From NCBI GenBank assembly GCA_945870855.1, contig CAMBTP010000007.1, forward strand, positions 1 to 64,000: a DNA stretch of 64,000 nucleotides, given 5' to 3'. The translations under genes were made by a program, and so were the position numbers. Each line of letters starts with the position of its first letter. The stretch's first letter is position 1. Below are positions 51,482-61,456 of the stretch, one piece after another. The DNA comes from Prosthecobacter debontii (lineage in GTDB: Bacteria > Verrucomicrobiota > Verrucomicrobiia > Verrucomicrobiales > Akkermansiaceae). The notes beneath the pieces were generated by a model. The model saw only the letters and a program-made list of their open reading frames with translations. It was not told the origin of the DNA and made no database searches.

Positions 51482-52429
51482 GTGACGAATTTAGCGAAAC
51501 CATCCCAAAGCAGCTCACTCTGGAAAGATGCGTGGCATCGTTTGGCGCGGAACAAGCCCGCTTTGGTCAGTCTCGGCATACTGGTCGTGGTGGTGATTGC
51601 GTGCTTCATCGTGCCATTTCTACCCTTTGTAAAAGACCCCGCAGCAATCAACCTCGCCAATCCCGCCGCCGCTCCCAGCACGCAGTATTGGTTTGGCACC
51701 GACCAGCTCGGGCGCGATCTTTTTGCGCGGGTGCTATACGGCGGCCAGGTCTCGCTGCTTGTGGGCTTTGTCGCGACCGGCGTGGCGGTTTTGATCGGCG
51801 TGGTCTTTGGCGCGATCTCCGGATATTGCGGCGGTAAGACCGATGCCGTGATGATGCGTTTTGTGGATATTCTCTTCGCCCTGCCCTTTCTAGTGCTGGT
51901 GATTCTTTTCGCGCTCGTGGTCGATGATTACGCCTCTGATTTCACCACTTGGGTCATCGAAACGACGGGTTGGCAGCGTGGCCGCGTCGCCCCTATTACC
52001 ACACTGATTCCGCTTTTCATCGCGATCGGTGCGATCGGTTGGTTGACCATCGCCCGCATCGTCCGGGCCCAGGTAATGAGCGTGAAAAATCTCGATTTCG
52101 TCGAGGCGGCAATCTCGCTGGGTTTAAGCCGTTTCCGCATCCTTTTCCGCCACATCCTGCCGAACGTGATTGGCCCTATCATCATTTACACCACGCTCGC
52201 GGTGCCGGGGATTATGCTTCTGGAAAGCGTGCTGTCCTTCCTTGGCCTCGGCGTGAAACCACCGAACTCCTCGTGGGGCATCCTCATCAAAGAAGGCGCG
52301 GATCGTATGGAAGTCACTCCCTACCTGCTGCTTTTCCCCTCTCTGTTTTTCGCTACGACCCTCTTCGCTCTCAATTTCCTCGGCGACGGCCTCCGCGACG
52401 CCCTCGATCCGAAATCTTCGAAGGATTGA
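51482..52429 (+). CDS. ABC transporter permease, DppC/OppC family
   Basis: FGTDQLGRDLFARVLYGGQVSL, FVEAAISLGLSRFRILFRHILPNVIGPI. Confidence 0.92.
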   Translation: MTNLAKPSQSSSLWKDAWHRLARNKPALVSLGILVVVVIACFIVPFLPFVKDPAAINLANPAAAPSTQYWFGTDQLGRDLFARVLYGGQVSLLVGFVATGVAVLIGVVFGAISGYCGGKTDAVMMRFVDILFALPFLVLVILFALVVDDYASDFTTWVIETTGWQRGRVAPITTLIPLFIAIGAIGWLTIARIVRAQVMSVKNLDFVEAAISLGLSRFRILFRHILPNVIGPIIIYTTLAVPGIMLLESVLSFLGLGVKPPNSSWGILIKEGADRMEVTPYLLLFPSLFFATTLFALNFLGDGLRDALDPKSSKD

Positions 52430-52443
52430 AGACTGCCCTGCGT

Positions 52444-53175
52444 ATGCGAACCGGGAAAACGCCGTTGCTTGAAGTCCTCGACTGGCTTTACCCGCCGATT
52501 TGCGAGATCTGCGGGTTGGGGCTTTCCGAAGGCAAAGCACTTTGCGAACCCTGCGCGGAACGCCTGCCACGCATTGTCACGCCGTTCTGTGATGTCTGCG
52601 GCGAACATTTCCAAGGCCTCATCGACGGCCCATTCGATTGCCCGAACTGCAATGAGATCTCGTTCCACTTCGAGTTCGCGCGGTCGGCGATGGTTCGCTC
52701 GGACGCGACTTTAAATCTCGTTCACCGCCTGAAATACGGCAAGGAAATCCATCTCGGCGCGGAGCTGGGAAGACTGGCTTGCCTAGCGTTTTCAGACAGG
52801 CGCCTGGCCGTGGCGCTGGAGGAGAAGTGGCCGCTAGTGCCGGTGCCGCTTCATCGCTCGCGGCAGATGGAGCGGCAGTTCAATCAAGCTGAGGAGATCG
52901 CGAGATCTATATCTATTGAGACGGGGCTGCCGGTCTCGCACCTGTTGAAAAGGGGACGGCGCACCGAAACCCAGACCCGCCTGAGTAGAAAACAACGGAT
53001 GGAAAATTTGCGGGGCGCTTTCAAGTTGCGTGAGCCATTACCCGAGAATGTTCCGCCCGGTTATCTCCTCGTGGATGATGTTTTCACCACCGGCTCCACC
53101 GTGGACGAGTGCGCAAAGGTGCTGCGAAAAGCGGGAGCGGGGAGAATCGCGGTGCTCACGGTGATGCGAGGGTGA
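52444..53175 (+). CDS. comF: ComF family protein (phosphoribosyltransferase)
   Basis: N-terminal Cys pairs CEICGLGLSEGKALCEPC; YLLVDDVFTTGSTVDECAKVL. Confidence 0.93.
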   Translation: MRTGKTPLLEVLDWLYPPICEICGLGLSEGKALCEPCAERLPRIVTPFCDVCGEHFQGLIDGPFDCPNCNEISFHFEFARSAMVRSDATLNLVHRLKYGKEIHLGAELGRLACLAFSDRRLAVALEEKWPLVPVPLHRSRQMERQFNQAEEIARSISIETGLPVSHLLKRGRRTETQTRLSRKQRMENLRGAFKLREPLPENVPPGYLLVDDVFTTGSTVDECAKVLRKAGAGRIAVLTVMRG

Positions 53176-53184
53176 GAGATGACG

Positions 53185-53248
53185 GGAGTGGCTGACGCCT
53201 GTCTGCCACGAGCATCCATCGACGTGGCAGACAGGCGTCAGCCACTCC
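53185..53248. repeat. 64-bp hairpin repeat, copy 1
   Basis: Perfect 26-bp arms ggagtggctgacgcctgtctgccacg / cgtggcagacaggcgtcagccactcc with 12-nt loop. Confidence 0.95.
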
Positions 53249-53269
53249 GATGCATAGCGCATCACTTCT

Positions 53270-54259
53270 CTACGGCGATAGCTCGGTATCGGATGTTTCG
53301 GATTTCGCAGGAAAAATGCGGACGATTATCGTGCAGCACGCGAAGCAGAAGCCGAGTGCGGCGATGGGCAGGAGACCGGATTTAAGGTCATTGCCGATGA
53401 CCCATTGGGGAAGCGGGGACTCGATATTCATGTCACGAACCATGGCTATAGTCTTTAGGGCGAGAACCAACCCTGCATGCAGGCCGATGGGGAGCCAGAG
53501 GGAAAAGGTGCGGATTCGGCACCAGCCGAGCAGCAAACCGATAAGGGTCAACGTGGTGAAATCGGTAACGAAAAACAGCGGGGTCGCGAAGTGGCCGAGC
53601 GTGCCGCCGAGGATTTCAAACCCCGCGTACCAGGCGCGTGGATCCGCGATGATCATTCCGTCCGGCGGACTTAGGAAATGGGCGACGGAAAACATCATCG
53701 AGCTGCCGATCCACGCAGTGCGAACAGAGCATGTCCGCAGCCAAAAGCCCAGCAACAGACCGCGAAACAAAAGCTCCTCGATGATCCCTACCCCAAGCGC
53801 AGGCACGAAAGCCTTGGAGAAAAATTTCGTGATGGAAAAATCGGTCTCTTGCGGGACAGTTGCGCCGCAGGCCTCGAGAACGAGAGCCAGTGCGACGAGC
53901 GAGGCCGATCCTATCAGCAGTCCGCTAGCAAGGTGCGCGAAGCGCCTGCTCCACGGTGACCGCCGAAGATCGTAAACGTCGGCGGACGGATCGCGCGGCA
54001 TACGTTTCACACGGCGGATCAAAAAGGGCAGCAACACCAACCCGGATATGAGCAGGGAGCGGGAGAAATAGCGGTCGATCTTCGCCCGCCCGGCAGATCC
54101 GGCGATGTCTTCGATGGCGGCGGGGTAGTCTTTCGTATCCGCGCTTTTAGCGAGATTTTTCCCCGCGTCATACAGATGCGGCGTGAGCAGGGCGGCTGCG
54201 AAAAGCGAGGCGGTGAGCCAGAGTATGATTGCTCCGGCCTCTGACTTGAGGAAACGCAT
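53270..54259 (-). CDS. CPBP family intramembrane metalloprotease
   Basis: GIIEELLFRGLLLGFWLR motif in multi-TM protein. Confidence 0.85.
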   Translation of the reverse strand: MRFLKSEAGAIILWLTASLFAAALLTPHLYDAGKNLAKSADTKDYPAAIEDIAGSAGRAKIDRYFSRSLLISGLVLLPFLIRRVKRMPRDPSADVYDLRRSPWSRRFAHLASGLLIGSASLVALALVLEACGATVPQETDFSITKFFSKAFVPALGVGIIEELLFRGLLLGFWLRTCSVRTAWIGSSMMFSVAHFLSPPDGMIIADPRAWYAGFEILGGTLGHFATPLFFVTDFTTLTLIGLLLGWCRIRTFSLWLPIGLHAGLVLALKTIAMVRDMNIESPLPQWVIGNDLKSGLLPIAALGFCFACCTIIVRIFPAKSETSDTELSP

Positions 54260-54519
54260 TAGTCGGTTTTCTTTTGTGCGAACAACCACTTGATGACCTC
54301 GGGATCTTTGTATGTCTGTGTCCATGAGTCGTGGCCAACTCCGGGATACATGGTCATCTCCGCCTTGCCGTCAACTTCTTTTAGAATGGTGCTCCTATCC
54401 ATTTTCTCGGGAGCGGCGAAACGATAGAGCACTTCCGTCCGGTCGGTAGCCTTGAAGGTCATCGGCACGGGTTCGGCGAAGGCGGTGGTCATCGTGAAGA
54501 TGGCGGCGAGGCTTTTCAT
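54259..54519 (-). pseudogene. Signal peptide fused to alpha/beta-hydrolase C-terminal tail
   Basis: MKSLAAIFTMTTAFAEP... then MTMYPGVGHDSWTQTYKDPEVIKWLFAQKK; nucleophile region missing; TAATG overlap with 53270-54259. Confidence 0.6.
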
Positions 54520-54526
54520 GGCGTTG

Positions 54527-55810
54527 TTAGGAAATGCTTTCCGCGCCGAAATACGGGACGAGCGCGGCGGGGATTTTGATCGAGCCATCGGCTTGCTGGC
54601 ATTGCTCTAAGAGCGCCACGTAGAGCCGGGGCAGGGCCGTGCCGGAGCCGTTGAGGGTGTGCGGGAAACGGTTTTTGCCCTCCTTGTCCTTGAAGCGCAA
54701 CTTCATCCGCCGCGCCTGGTAATCGCCGAAGCACGAGCAGCTCGATACCTCCAGATATTTTCCGTGGCCGGGTGCCCAGACCTCGATGTCGTAGGTTTTT
54801 GCCGAGGATTGACCGACGTCGCCGGTGCAAAGCTCGATCACGCGGTAATGCAGGCCGAGCTTTTGCAGAATGCTTTCGGCGTGCGAGGTGAGTTGTTCGA
54901 GAACTTGGAAACCTGTCTCGGGATCGACTACCTGCACCAACTCCACTTTATCAAACTGATGCATGCGGATGATGCCTTTGTTATCGCGCCCGGCAGAACC
55001 GGCTTCGCGACGGAAGCAGGGGGTGTAGGCGACGAGCTTGATCGGTAGATCCGACTCGGGAACGATGGTGTCGCGGTAAAGGTTTGTCACCGGCACCTCG
55101 GCGGTGGGGGCGAGGAAAAGGGTGTTGCGGCCGTCGTTTTCCGAAGGCTCTGTGCCATACATATCGTCCTCGAACTTCGGCAATTGCCCGGTGCCCTCCA
55201 TGCACTCACGCAGGACAAGGTGCGGCACGTTCACCTCTTCGTAACCGTTTTCCGCCTGCGTATCTAACAGAAAGTTTATCAGCGCCCGCTCGAGTTTCGC
55301 ACCCTTGCCGCGATATACCGCAAAGCCCGAGCCGGCGATACGTATCGCATCGTCCCACGAGATCAGGCGGTGTTTCGTGGCGAGCTCGACGTGATCCTTC
55401 GGCTCCGCAATGGCTGGCTTTTCACCCCACTCGCGGACGATAGGATTGTGCTCCTCGCTATCGCCCACCGGGCATTCCGCGTGGGGTAGGTTGGGTATGT
55501 TGAGAAGTAGGTCGTTCTGCTTCGCGGTCGTCTCCTCAGCGAGCACGTCAAACTTCGAGATTTCGTCGTTGATGCCGCGCACCTCCGCCTCGATGGCCGA
55601 GCTGTCCTCACCCTTTGCCTTCATCATGCCGATCTGCTTAGAGATCGTCTTGCGCTTGTTCTGGAGTTCCTGCTTGGAAGTCTCCGCCGCCCGCCGTGCT
55701 TCATCGCAGGCAAGCACCTCGTCGATGAGTTTCCAATGATCTCCACCGCGCGCCTTGAGCCGCGTCCTCACTTCATCCGCCTGTTCCCGTATTACCCTTA
55801 TGTCCAGCAT
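54527..55810 (-). CDS. serS: Seryl-tRNA synthetase
   Basis: MLDIRVIREQADEVRTRL, TAEVPVTNLYRDTI, class II motifs. Confidence 0.97.
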   Translation of the reverse strand: MLDIRVIREQADEVRTRLKARGGDHWKLIDEVLACDEARRAAETSKQELQNKRKTISKQIGMMKAKGEDSSAIEAEVRGINDEISKFDVLAEETTAKQNDLLLNIPNLPHAECPVGDSEEHNPIVREWGEKPAIAEPKDHVELATKHRLISWDDAIRIAGSGFAVYRGKGAKLERALINFLLDTQAENGYEEVNVPHLVLRECMEGTGQLPKFEDDMYGTEPSENDGRNTLFLAPTAEVPVTNLYRDTIVPESDLPIKLVAYTPCFRREAGSAGRDNKGIIRMHQFDKVELVQVVDPETGFQVLEQLTSHAESILQKLGLHYRVIELCTGDVGQSSAKTYDIEVWAPGHGKYLEVSSCSCFGDYQARRMKLRFKDKEGKNRFPHTLNGSGTALPRLYVALLEQCQQADGSIKIPAALVPYFGAESIS

Positions 55811-55921
55811 TGCGCGCGCACTTTCACGGATCGCCGCTGGAGTGAAAAGCTCCGATTTTAGAACGTAGGATCGCGCAAACATAAAGATTGCGACCGTTAT
55901 TACTTAGGTTATAATCCTTGT

Positions 55922-56149
55922 ATGATCACCACCGTCAAAATCATCTCAATCGGCAACTCGGCAGGCATCATCCTGCCCAAGGAGCTTTTGGAAAAACTGC
56001 GCGTTTCGAAAGGCGACACCTTGACCGTCACAGAAACGCCGGATGGCCTGGGTCTCAATCCGTATGACGAAAATTTCGCGACTGCAATGAACCTCGCTGA
56101 GGAGATCATGAGAGAGGATCGGGATGTCCTCAGGAAGCTTGCCCAGTAG
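55922..56149 (+). CDS. AbrB/SpoVT-type antitoxin
   Basis: MITTVKIISIGNSAGIILPKELLEKLRVSKGDTLTVTETPDGL. Confidence 0.9.
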   Translation: MITTVKIISIGNSAGIILPKELLEKLRVSKGDTLTVTETPDGLGLNPYDENFATAMNLAEEIMREDRDVLRKLAQ

Positions 56150-56168
56150 AATTTTGGAAAAGCACCCG

Positions 56169-56564
56169 ATGATTACCGAACCGAAATGGATCACTCCGCA
56201 AATCGCGCATGCGGTTCATAGCAGACAAATCGCGGAACACGGAGGACAAGATGGCCTGAGGGATGAAGGCCTTCTACTTTCGGCGTTGGCGAGACCCCAG
56301 CAGTTGCTGAGTTACGGTAGCCCGCCTCCCGACCTTTGTGCCTTGGCGGCGGCATACGCATACGGCATTGCGAAAAACCATCCCTTTCTGGATGGCAACA
56401 AACGCACCGCATTCGTGGTTTACCGACTGTTTCTGAAATGGAACGGGATCGAGCTGCTTGCCGAAAAGACACAGCGCTATGTTACCATGCTCGCCCTCGC
56501 CGCTGGGGAGATTTCCGAGGAAGACTTTGCCACATGGCTTTGCGCAAACACCTCATCCGAGTGA
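56169..56564 (+). CDS. doc: Doc-like Fic-domain toxin
   Basis: KNHPFLDGNKRTAFVVYRLFLKWNG Fic/Doc motif; downstream of antitoxin gene. Confidence 0.88.
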   Translation: MITEPKWITPQIAHAVHSRQIAEHGGQDGLRDEGLLLSALARPQQLLSYGSPPPDLCALAAAYAYGIAKNHPFLDGNKRTAFVVYRLFLKWNGIELLAEKTQRYVTMLALAAGEISEEDFATWLCANTSSE

Positions 56565-57749
<1,185 letters not shown>

Positions 57750-57793
57750 TTCTGGAGAGCCGTGCTTTTAGCCGGCTTCTTCGATTTTTCCCT

Positions 57794-57826
57794 AGCGAGC
57801 CGCCCGAAAGGGTTGGCTCGCTTTTT
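57794..57826 (+). terminator. Rho-independent terminator of gap
   Basis: agcgagccgccc-gaaa-gggttggctcgct-ttttt. Confidence 0.8.
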
Positions 57827-57856
57827 CGTTTGGGGCGGCAAAGTCTCTGCGCTTAA

Positions 57857-58942
57857 ATGACCGCCATGACCACCCCAGCAAGAAACCGCGCCATCCAGCT
57901 CGACGGGCTGCGTGCGCTTGCGATGCTCGGGATTTGCTGGGATCATTGGGTGCCAGAGGCATGGAATTTTGGGCTGCCTTACGAGGTCGGGCTCTACTTT
58001 TTTCTAGTGCTCTCAGGGTATCTCATCACCGGCTCGCTACTGCGCACGCGCGACAAACAGGAAGCCTTGGGCACGGGCTGGCGCTGGCGGGCGTGGAAGG
58101 AGTTCCAGTGGCGGCGGGGTCTGCGTATCATGGCGCCGTATTATGTGGCGCTGGCCATCGCTCTCATTTTCATCGCGCCGAAGATCGGACCCCACATCCA
58201 TTGGTATCTCCTTTACCTCGCTAATATCCACATCGCCCTGCTTGGCGAATGGCCGCACGGCACCTCGCATTTCTGGTCCATCGCGATACAGCAACAATTC
58301 TATCTCTTCTGGCCGGCGGTGATCTGGCTCGCGCCTCGCCGTTTCCTCATTCCGGCGATGCTCCTTTTCACAGCGATCGCGCCGCTTTCGCGCTATTGCG
58401 AGCACCTTCTCATGCCGCCCTTCATCTGGCCTCACAAGCTGAGCTGGGTTTGGTTCGATTTCTTCGGCATCGGCGGGCTGATGGCGCTGGCGGTACACCG
58501 GGGCTTCCCGCTTTCGGCTAGGTTTTGGAAAATTCTCATGGTCGTGGGTTGTGGAGCCTACACGGTATTCGAGTTCGGCCCGCGCTTCGGCCTGCCGCCA
58601 AATCGGATCGGGCCGTTTTACGCGTCTATCCTTAGCGTTGGCCTCTGCGGCGTGATCGCGACGGCCTCGCTAGGCTGGAACAACTTTGCCGGACGTTTTT
58701 TGGAAACTAAATTTCTCCAGAAAGTGGGCCTGCTTTCCTACGGCATCTACCTCTACCACAATCTCGCGCCCATCATCCTCGGCAAAATTCTGCCCTTTCT
58801 TTGGCAGGGGCCTTACGCCGAGACCGCGCCGCAAATCGTTGTGCGGATTGCGCTTTTCGCCGTGCTGACTTGGGCTATGACGATACTTTCCTGGAAATAC
58901 ATCGAGACCCCGCTCAACAACATAAGGTCGAAACAATCCTAA
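57857..58942 (+). CDS. Acyltransferase family 3, OafA-like
   Basis: AIQLDGLRALAMLGICWDHW, GLYFFLVLSGYLITG, multi-TM. Confidence 0.9.
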   Translation: MTAMTTPARNRAIQLDGLRALAMLGICWDHWVPEAWNFGLPYEVGLYFFLVLSGYLITGSLLRTRDKQEALGTGWRWRAWKEFQWRRGLRIMAPYYVALAIALIFIAPKIGPHIHWYLLYLANIHIALLGEWPHGTSHFWSIAIQQQFYLFWPAVIWLAPRRFLIPAMLLFTAIAPLSRYCEHLLMPPFIWPHKLSWVWFDFFGIGGLMALAVHRGFPLSARFWKILMVVGCGAYTVFEFGPRFGLPPNRIGPFYASILSVGLCGVIATASLGWNNFAGRFLETKFLQKVGLLSYGIYLYHNLAPIILGKILPFLWQGPYAETAPQIVVRIALFAVLTWAMTILSWKYIETPLNNIRSKQS

Positions 58943-59036
58943 GCTATTTGATCCGAGGAGAGCAGTAAAACATCGCTGCCCTCAAGGTGCGGCGGGGCGG
59001 TGAGGATCGTCATGAAGCATTGCGCCAAATTTCTTC

Positions 59037-60005
59037 CTATCTCCCTGCCGGAGTGCGCTCGAAAAGCGATGCAAGATCCGGCAAGTCAGAGGCGCTGTGG
59101 GCGGGCTGGGAGGAGGTGACTTTTCCGTTTTTAAAAACGAAGGCACCGGGCATCTGCAAGCCGTCACCAGCGAGGTGCCCGACTCCGCAACCTTTGAAAA
59201 CGGCGATCATCCCGCGCCACCAGACTTGTGGGCCGAAGAGCTCGATGAAGCCCCCCTTACCGAGGCCGAAGGCGCGGTAGAGTTCACAGCGCGGATCGGC
59301 GATGCGCGGGACATTCGAGTTTTCGCCGAGGTATCCGATTTCCTCGCCGGATTTCAGCATGTGGACGAGGACAAGGGTCGCGTTCTGTTGTTTCGCCTGC
59401 TGCTCCAAATCCTGAAGTCCGCGTAGAATCTGGCGGGTGAAGGTGCAGCCAAAATGGCGCAGGAACACGAGCACGAGAGGACGATCTGCGGAGGCATCTG
59501 CAAGGGTCTCGCCGGTGGAAAGCTGATAGACGGCGGCCGCTTCCTCCACGCTGTAAGGCTTTGAGCGGGAAACCGGGATTCCGATATGCGCGCGCAGCGT
59601 GATCCAGAGGATGGCGGCATAGGGGATAATCCAAACAAGATCATCGATGACCAAGAAAAGTAAGCAGCCGGCCGGAAGGGTGTTGTTTGAAATGGCAAAG
59701 GCAACGATTACCGAGGCGGCCACCGCTTTCGCAAAGCCGAGCAGGACGATGAGCCAGTGATGAACAGGATCGGCAGCGGCCAGAAAAAGTGCAAAACCGA
59801 GAAAGCCCGAGATCAAGCCGAGCGTGCGCCAGAGCATCGGGTGATTTGGACGGGGGATACCGAGCAGGTCGAAACCATGGAAGGGCCAGGCGTTCGTCCA
59901 GACCGCGAACAGCACATGATAGGCCGCGCCAAGCAACAGGGCGATCCGCATCCATTGTTTGGCGCGGCAATTTTCCCCGTGGCAGCTAATAATCATAACT
60001 GACAT
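59037..60005 (-). CDS. TM region fused to PRXL2/AhpC-TSA-like thioredoxin domain
   Basis: N-terminal TM segments; VFLRHFGCTFTRQILRGL and YRAFGLGKGGF. Confidence 0.75.
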   Translation of the reverse strand: MSVMIISCHGENCRAKQWMRIALLLGAAYHVLFAVWTNAWPFHGFDLLGIPRPNHPMLWRTLGLISGFLGFALFLAAADPVHHWLIVLLGFAKAVAASVIVAFAISNNTLPAGCLLFLVIDDLVWIIPYAAILWITLRAHIGIPVSRSKPYSVEEAAAVYQLSTGETLADASADRPLVLVFLRHFGCTFTRQILRGLQDLEQQAKQQNATLVLVHMLKSGEEIGYLGENSNVPRIADPRCELYRAFGLGKGGFIELFGPQVWWRGMIAVFKGCGVGHLAGDGLQMPGAFVFKNGKVTSSQPAHSASDLPDLASLFERTPAGR

Positions 60006-60039
60006 TATCTACGAAGTCTGCGTGCGCAACGGGAGATTT

Positions 60040-60252
60040 TCAGGCCTCCGAGAGAATTCGAGCCTGGTCGAAATCGAAGGGCGTCATTTCCAGAAGCACC
60101 GCCGCGCCGTCGGGAAATTCCGTTGCCGCGTCGGTCAGTTTTTTGGAAAGATGGCCGAGCACGACCTTGCCGTTCATCAATTCGACGCGATAGAGGATCT
60201 CGCCCTTGCGTTCGAGGACGGTTCCGGTGGTTTCGATGGCGGCTTCGGACAT
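60040..60252 (-). CDS. infA: Translation initiation factor IF-1-like protein (divergent)
   Basis: ETTGTVLERKGEILYRVELMNGKVVLGHLSKKL S1-like fold. Confidence 0.75.
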   Translation of the reverse strand: MSEAAIETTGTVLERKGEILYRVELMNGKVVLGHLSKKLTDAATEFPDGAAVLLEMTPFDFDQARILSEA

Positions 60253-60262
60253 GGCTTTAATA

Positions 60263-61294
60263 TCAACCGAGATCGCGCCAACGCACAAGTCCAGCCAGCG
60301 GCATTTCACCATCCGGATGCCAGAAAATTCCCGGCTCCTGCGCCTTTCCTGCGGCGCAGATGCGAGGTGGGGAAAGGTTTTCCAAGCGCGTTGCTGCGGT
60401 GATCGGTTCGACGACGGCGGTGGAGAGGAAACGGGCTTCCGGGCCTATGGTTTCCGCTGAAATTTCAGAGGGCATAGGCAAAACCCGGACGAAGCCTGAA
60501 CCCGGGCCGGGGCGGAGGGTGGTGGATTCGCCGTCGCGGACGATGGTCCAATTTACAGAATTTTCGCTCTCCCACATCTTTACATCTGCTCCGTTGGCGA
60601 TGCGGAAGCGGGTGAGCTCGCGTTCGTTGCGGACGGCTCCCGCTTCGGAAAAAGTGGGGGCAATCTTCGGTCGCCTCTCCGCATCCAATGCCTCCGCAAG
60701 TTTCCCACAAAACGATTCCACTTCCCCTTCCACGTAAATCGCCTGCACGGAAAGGCAGCCGCGCTGGCCGTAGCGCATGATATCCTCTGCGAGATCTCGG
60801 TGAATTCCCTCCCGCTCGGAAAAAACGAAGGCCGCACTGATTTTCGGGCCATGTGCGATGATTCTTGTCTCCGGAGAAAGCCGGTTTCTGAAAAACTCCA
60901 GCGTATCTGCCCCGCCATAAATCACCGCCACCTCTGGAGCACACCATTCCTCTGGCAACTCGCGGCGCACATCTAACAGATCGATCCCGCGCGCCCATTC
61001 CTCGAATTCCGGCAAGCCCGCCGAAGGCACTTTCACCCAGCTCCGGCAGCCGATCAGAAGCGCGCGGAACGCCGATTGAAACGCCGCGTGTTCCGTATTC
61101 CCACTGACCACATGCAGCACGGGCTCACGCGGGACGACGCGTGAGCCATCCACCCAATCCTCCAGCCGCCGCGCATCACCAAGCTCCGCGTCCAGCCATT
61201 TTACGAGTAACTCCGCATCGTAAGCGCCCACCCATTTCTCCAGCGACTTCCGCTGGGAAACGAGGAATGCGATACGCTGGGCGAGGGTTTTCAT
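60263..61294 (-). CDS. Acyl-CoA reductase, LuxC family
   Basis: LHVVSGNTEHAAFQSAFRALLIGCRSWVKVPS, MRYGQRGCLSVQAIYVE. Confidence 0.88.
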   Translation of the reverse strand: MKTLAQRIAFLVSQRKSLEKWVGAYDAELLVKWLDAELGDARRLEDWVDGSRVVPREPVLHVVSGNTEHAAFQSAFRALLIGCRSWVKVPSAGLPEFEEWARGIDLLDVRRELPEEWCAPEVAVIYGGADTLEFFRNRLSPETRIIAHGPKISAAFVFSEREGIHRDLAEDIMRYGQRGCLSVQAIYVEGEVESFCGKLAEALDAERRPKIAPTFSEAGAVRNERELTRFRIANGADVKMWESENSVNWTIVRDGESTTLRPGPGSGFVRVLPMPSEISAETIGPEARFLSTAVVEPITAATRLENLSPPRICAAGKAQEPGIFWHPDGEMPLAGLVRWRDLG

Positions 61295-61392
61295 TTGCTT
61301 ATGAATGACACGGAAACATCTAACGTTATGTCTGTCATTTCATCGCCAGCTTGCCAACACCATCCCGAGAAATCAATGCCAAGGTGTCACAA

Positions 61393-61456
61393 GGAATGGC
61401 TGCCGCCAGTCTGCCACGACGATGGATGATCATGGCAGACTGGCGTCAGCCACTCC
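61393..61456. repeat. 64-bp hairpin repeat, copy 2 (reverse orientation)
   Basis: Arms match at 23/26; loop acgatggatgat corresponds to reverse complement of copy-1 loop. Confidence 0.9.

Noticed and set aside
53185-53248. Interpretation as a Rho-independent terminator
   Set aside because: 26-bp arms are far longer than typical, no T-tract on either side, and a homologous inverted copy exists elsewhere.
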